Part shown: one piece after another, positions 5,501 to 7,571 of the stretch | Position numbering within the stretch: the first letter of the stretch is position 1 | How the letters are laid out: the number at the start of each line of letters is the position of its first letter | NCBI GenBank assembly: GCA_904501955.1 | Contig: CAJGCY010000123.1 | Location: 1 to 7,571, forward strand | Source: an uncultured Akkermansia sp. | Lineage (GTDB): Bacteria > Verrucomicrobiota > Verrucomicrobiia > Verrucomicrobiales > Akkermansiaceae | Direction of reading: 5' to 3' | DNA length: 7,571 nt | The notes under the pieces: generated by a model | Database searches by the model: none | Told to the model about the DNA's origin: nothing | What the model saw: only the letters and a program-made list of their open reading frames with translations | Translations under genes and position numbers: made by a program

Positions 5501-7571
5501 GCACGCTGGCGTTCGATATCATCTTTGCGGAGGGGCAAAAGCGATTCATGGATGTCATGAGCCCCTACGCCCGCCAGTTCACGGAGCAGATGGAAACGCC
5601 GGATATGGACCGCCTCACGGGCTTGCCCCCCACCGTGGCTATTGAGCAGAACCGCTCCCGTGGCGGCAGTAAATCCACCGTAGGCACGGTGACGGAAATC
5701 TGGCAATACCTGCGCCTTCTGTATGCTAAGTTGGGGCAGGCTCATTGCCCCGCCTGCAAGGTGCTGGTGGGGCGCCGCTCGCCGGATGAAATCCGCGAGC
5801 TGGTGATGGCGGAGATTGACAAACGCCCGCCCTCGCTGATGATTGCCGCCCCTGTGGTGCGCAACCGTAAGGGGCATTATGCGGATTTGGCGCGCTGGGC
5901 TGCTCGCAAAAAGTATCCCTACCTCGTGGCGGATGGTAAGCTGGTGCGCCCGGATGAGTTCACCCCGCTGGACCGCTACTCGAACCATGATGTAGACATT
6001 GTGCTGGCAGACATTGCGGTACAGGGGAACCACATCACCATGAACGGCAAAGACTGCGACTTTGCCACCCTTAATGAGCTGGTAGGTCGCGCCTTGGAGA
6101 TGGGTGACGGTTTCCTCCGCCTGCTCAAGGGGGCGCACAGCCAGTTGCTGGGCACGCGCCTGAGCTGCCCCAGCTGTGGCGAGAGCTATGCAGAGCCGGA
6201 GCCCTCCACCTTCTCCTTCAATTCTCCCCACGGTTGGTGCCCCACCTGCATGGGGCATGGACATGTGGCGGAAAAAGCCGCCCTCAAAGACAAGGATGCG
6301 GAGCGCATGAGCGAGCTGGAGCGCGAGCTGCAGTTCGACCGAGAGGTGGAGAAAAACGCCAAAGATGCTCCCATGTGCATCTGCCCGACTTGCCGGGGGC
6401 AGCGCCTCAATGATTTTGCGCTCAGTGTCACGCTCTTCGGGCACAACATCGCGGAGGTGGGGCGTCTGGATGCCATCAGCGCCGCCAAGCTGGTGGATGG
6501 CTGGCATTTTGAGGGGCGTGATGCGGAAATTGCGCGCAATGTGTTGGCGGAGATTGCTCCGCGCCTGCGTTTCCTGCAGAGCGTGGGCTTGGGCTATCTG
6601 TCCATGGACCGCGCTGCGACCACGCTTTCCGGTGGCGAGACCCAGCGCATACGCTTGGCAGCCCAGCTCGGCTCCGAGCTGCGAGGCGTGCTGTACGTGC
6701 TGGATGAACCGACCATCGGCCTGCATCCCTGTGATAATGAGCGCTTGCTGAACACGCTGGACACCCTGCGCAAGCGGGGTAACACGCTGCTGGTGGTGGA
6801 GCATGATGAAGATACCATGCGCCGTGCGGACCACGTTATCGACCTCGGCCCCGGCGCCGGTGTGCGTGGTGGGCAGATTGTGGCGCAAGGCTCTTTTGCG
6901 GAGGTGGAGCAGAACCCGGATTCCGTGACGGGGCGCGCCCTTTCCCATGGTGCCAAGCACCCGTACTGCGGTAAGTGGTTGCCGGTGAAAGATGCAGAGT
7001 GGCTGCAGCTTACCGGTTGCTGCCTGCACAACCTGCGCCATGTGACGCTGAAAATCCCGCGCGCTCGTTTTACCGTGGTCACCGGTGTGTCCGGCGCGGG
7101 TAAGACCTCGCTCATCACCGGCACGCTTGCGCCCGCCGTGCAGCATGCCCTCGGGGGAAAGATTTCCGCGGAGGAGCGTGCCCTCTGGAAGTCCTCGCAA
7201 GGCTTGGATTCCGTGCGCGCGCTGTATCGGGTGGATCAATCCCCTCTGGGCAAGACGCCACGTTCCACTCCCGCCACCTACATCGGCATATTTGACGAGA
7301 TTCGCAAGCTCTTTGCACAGTCGGCGGATGCCCGCCGCTTGGGCTTCGATGCAGGGCGCTTCTCTTTCAACACCGCTGCCGGTCATTGCGAAAGCTGCAA
7401 GGGCACGGGCTACCGTAAGCAGGAGATGGATTTCCTGCCGCCTTGCTCCGTACCCTGCGAAACCTGCCGCGGCGCGCGTTACAATTCCCGCACCTTGCAA
7501 GTGCGCTACAAGGGTAAATCCATTGCGGATGTGTTGAATATGAATATGGAGGATGCTGCGGAGTTCTTCGC
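2518..7571 (+). CDS. uvrA: Double-length UvrA, excinuclease ABC subunit A (3' end beyond window)
   Basis: UvrA is the ATP-driven damage sensor of nucleotide excision repair; it loads UvrB onto lesions. This chain runs 1,684 codons to the window edge without a stop and contains two UvrA units. Unit 1 first half: Walker A GPSGSGKTS (Lys42), signature LSGGE (477-481), Walker B LDEP (Asp503, Glu504), His536. Unit 1 second half: Walker A GVSGSGKST (Lys634), zinc module Cys726/729/749/752, LSGGE (821-825), LDEP (853-856), His887. Unit 2 first half: Walker A Lys994, zinc module Cys1217/1220/1241/1244, LSGGE (1370-1374), LDEP (1395-1398), His1429. Unit 2 second half: Walker A GVSGAGKTS (Lys1529), zinc module Cys1624/1627/1647/1650, then the cut. 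A normal UvrA has about 950 residues, so perhaps 150-200 codons are missing. The start is certain: an in-frame TAG lies at 2506-2508 and 2518 is the next start codon. No Shine-Dalgarno is seen. Tandem UvrA is known from Chlamydia. Confidence 0.97.
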   Translation, partial: MQGHEDRFIRIRGAKEHNLKDVDVDIPLGGLTVVTGPSGSGKTSLAMSTLYAEGQRRYVETFSPYVRQFMDRMDRPNVESVENVPPAIALGQRNSIKNSRSTVGTMTGMNEYFKLIFSRLAEGRDAEGRIVKPSTPQGVAEQLLTEQEDGEVLVCFAVRPVGKFEEMVSALQGQGYLRVFCEGEVQRLENTTEAQLGMERWLVVQDRVRLKADNRMRLTEALETAFRLGQDVVYTSVRVENAWATPLQHRCDWFPLLEPRAELFSGNSPLGACPACKGYGRAITYDYNLGIIPDKSIADGALKMLSSQTLSACYADFVRANKRAKAVRMNVPWVQLTQKEKDWVFYGNSGDIDPWSAADYGLWYGYKGIFDDMEKHAHKMTVRVFLSFYRVYSICPECHGGRLRAEALAFTIGGKTVPQVQALPMDELLPWLDAHVLPTTGDDRSLSQAVSELRSRVAYLCEVGLGYISASRLTRSLSGGEIERVSLTACLGAALTETLFVLDEPTVGLHARDTMRLIAAMRRLAERGNTLVVVEHEESVMRAADYLVDMGPASGAAGGRLMYAGAPQDIESAADSLTGAYLSRRKSIAVPKKRRRSKAKLDIQGAECHNLHDFDVSIPLGVFNCLTGVSGSGKSTLACRVLYGHVHPDSLDDEDEMQVKRIRGLDKVEDVVLVDQSPIVRTPRSTPAVYMGVFEDIRALFVAEPAAQARGLKPGYFSFNSGEGRCPRCGGLGQEKVEMQFLSDIFVPCALCHGTRYTSQALSITLMGLNMAELLAMDVRTVQKLFASETNARARRIAERLQVLVDVGLGHLGLGQPLNTLSGGENQRLKLAHILVDTLTASGAAAKGKLLILDEPGTGLHFRDLEVLLRVFDRLVEQGNTLLVIEHNMEIIKCADHVIDLGPEGGTGGGNIVAQGTPEQVAACSSGYTAGFLAQALYGEGEAYYAPVVEHAETAIPQGVIALRGARHHQLKNIDVDIPRNQMTVVTGLSGSGKSTLAFDIIFAEGQKRFMDVMSPYARQFTEQMETPDMDRLTGLPPTVAIEQNRSRGGSKSTVGTVTEIWQYLRLLYAKLGQAHCPACKVLVGRRSPDEIRELVMAEIDKRPPSLMIAAPVVRNRKGHYADLARWAARKKYPYLVADGKLVRPDEFTPLDRYSNHDVDIVLADIAVQGNHITMNGKDCDFATLNELVGRALEMGDGFLRLLKGAHSQLLGTRLSCPSCGESYAEPEPSTFSFNSPHGWCPTCMGHGHVAEKAALKDKDAERMSELERELQFDREVEKNAKDAPMCICPTCRGQRLNDFALSVTLFGHNIAEVGRLDAISAAKLVDGWHFEGRDAEIARNVLAEIAPRLRFLQSVGLGYLSMDRAATTLSGGETQRIRLAAQLGSELRGVLYVLDEPTIGLHPCDNERLLNTLDTLRKRGNTLLVVEHDEDTMRRADHVIDLGPGAGVRGGQIVAQGSFAEVEQNPDSVTGRALSHGAKHPYCGKWLPVKDAEWLQLTGCCLHNLRHVTLKIPRARFTVVTGVSGAGKTSLITGTLAPAVQHALGGKISAEERALWKSSQGLDSVRALYRVDQSPLGKTPRSTPATYIGIFDEIRKLFAQSADARRLGFDAGRFSFNTAAGHCESCKGTGYRKQEMDFLPPCSVPCETCRGARYNSRTLQVRYKGKSIADVLNMNMEDAAEFF
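2536..5352 (+). repeat. UvrA-like unit 1 of the tandem protein (residues 7-945)
   Basis: It begins with the typical IRGAKEHNLK strand and ends after the second half-site and the LxQAL segment. It holds two complete ABC ATPase half-sites. Compared with ordinary UvrA, its first-half signature reads LSGGEIERV instead of LSGGE(T/S)QRI. Its N-terminal zinc module has only one good pair (CPAC, 273-276); the expected first CxxC is reduced to His249-Arg-Cys251. The UvrB-contact region (about 135-240) lacks the usual APVVRxRKG motif. The DNA-binding zinc module of the second half (726-752) is intact. Confidence 0.9.
5389..7571 (+). repeat. UvrA-like unit 2 of the tandem protein (residues 958-1684, incomplete)
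   Basis: It restarts with the IALRGARHHQLKNIDVDIPR strand, the same element as at residue 8. It carries a canonical LSGGETQRIRL signature, an APVVRNRKG motif (1111-1119) that matches the UvrB-contact region of ordinary UvrA, and an intact N-terminal zinc module (Cys1217/1220/1241/1244). The segment between that module and the next CPTC (1289-1292) is only 44 residues against 118 in unit 1, and most of it is a charged helix. The window ends before the last signature and Walker B. Confidence 0.88.

Noticed and set aside
4744..7500. A 918-codon open frame on the minus strand inside uvrA
   Set aside because: It is codon-aligned antisense to uvrA. Stops there would need the sense codons TTA, CTA or TCA, which this GC-rich gene avoids. 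The product has no recognisable domain, while the sense strand carries a full set of UvrA motifs.
2536..7571. Reading the tandem UvrA as two separate genes or as an assembly duplication
   Set aside because: The frame is continuous through the junction (about 5350-5390) with no stop. The two units differ greatly in sequence and domain lengths, so this is an old protein-level duplication, not a recent DNA repeat.

Overview
The window looks like chromosomal DNA from a member of the Planctomycetes-Verrucomicrobia-Chlamydiae group, most likely a Verrucomicrobiota (Akkermansia-like) bacterium. That is inference. It rests mainly on the large gene at the right: a double-length UvrA with two complete UvrA-like units in one chain, a layout I recall from Chlamydia (UvrA of about 1,800 residues) and relatives. 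Most starts here also lack a Shine-Dalgarno sequence. No rRNA, tRNA, mobile element or CRISPR array is visible.

Left part (1-2047, + strand, GC roughly in the mid-40s by eye). Three genes run in the same direction with gaps of 45 and 4 bases and could be one transcript. They are a 46-residue two-helix membrane peptide (37-177), a 496-residue exported protein with Sel1-like helical repeats followed by an HExxH...E metallopeptidase-like domain (223-1713), and a 109-residue probable lipoprotein carrying two DnaJ-type CxxCxGxG zinc knuckles (1718-2047).

Middle (2048-2517). A strong GC-rich hairpin (2118-2155) with a U-tract in the minus direction terminates a small divergent gene on the minus strand (2169-2342). 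That gene encodes a 57-residue lipoprotein whose mature part is almost half histidine, and it has a clear Shine-Dalgarno and a plausible sigma70-type promoter. A second, smaller hairpin sits at 2087-2108. The AT-rich spacer 2343-2517 holds divergent promoters for this gene and for uvrA.

Right part (2518 to the window end, + strand, GC near 60% or above). A single open frame of 1,684 codons, cut by the window edge, encodes the doubled UvrA of nucleotide excision repair. It has four ABC ATPase half-sites, the last incomplete, and several Cys4 zinc modules. The two units are not equivalent: unit 1 has lost the first CxxC of its N-terminal zinc module and the usual UvrB-contact motif, while unit 2 keeps these but lacks about 70 residues of the segment following that module.

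The three exported proteins share a possible metal-related theme (zinc peptidase motif, zinc knuckles, polyhistidine), but nothing in the sequence ties them to the repair gene. The most unusual content is the asymmetric decay of the tandem UvrA and the set of little-described small lipoproteins. I do not see a convincing new multi-gene defence or mobile system.
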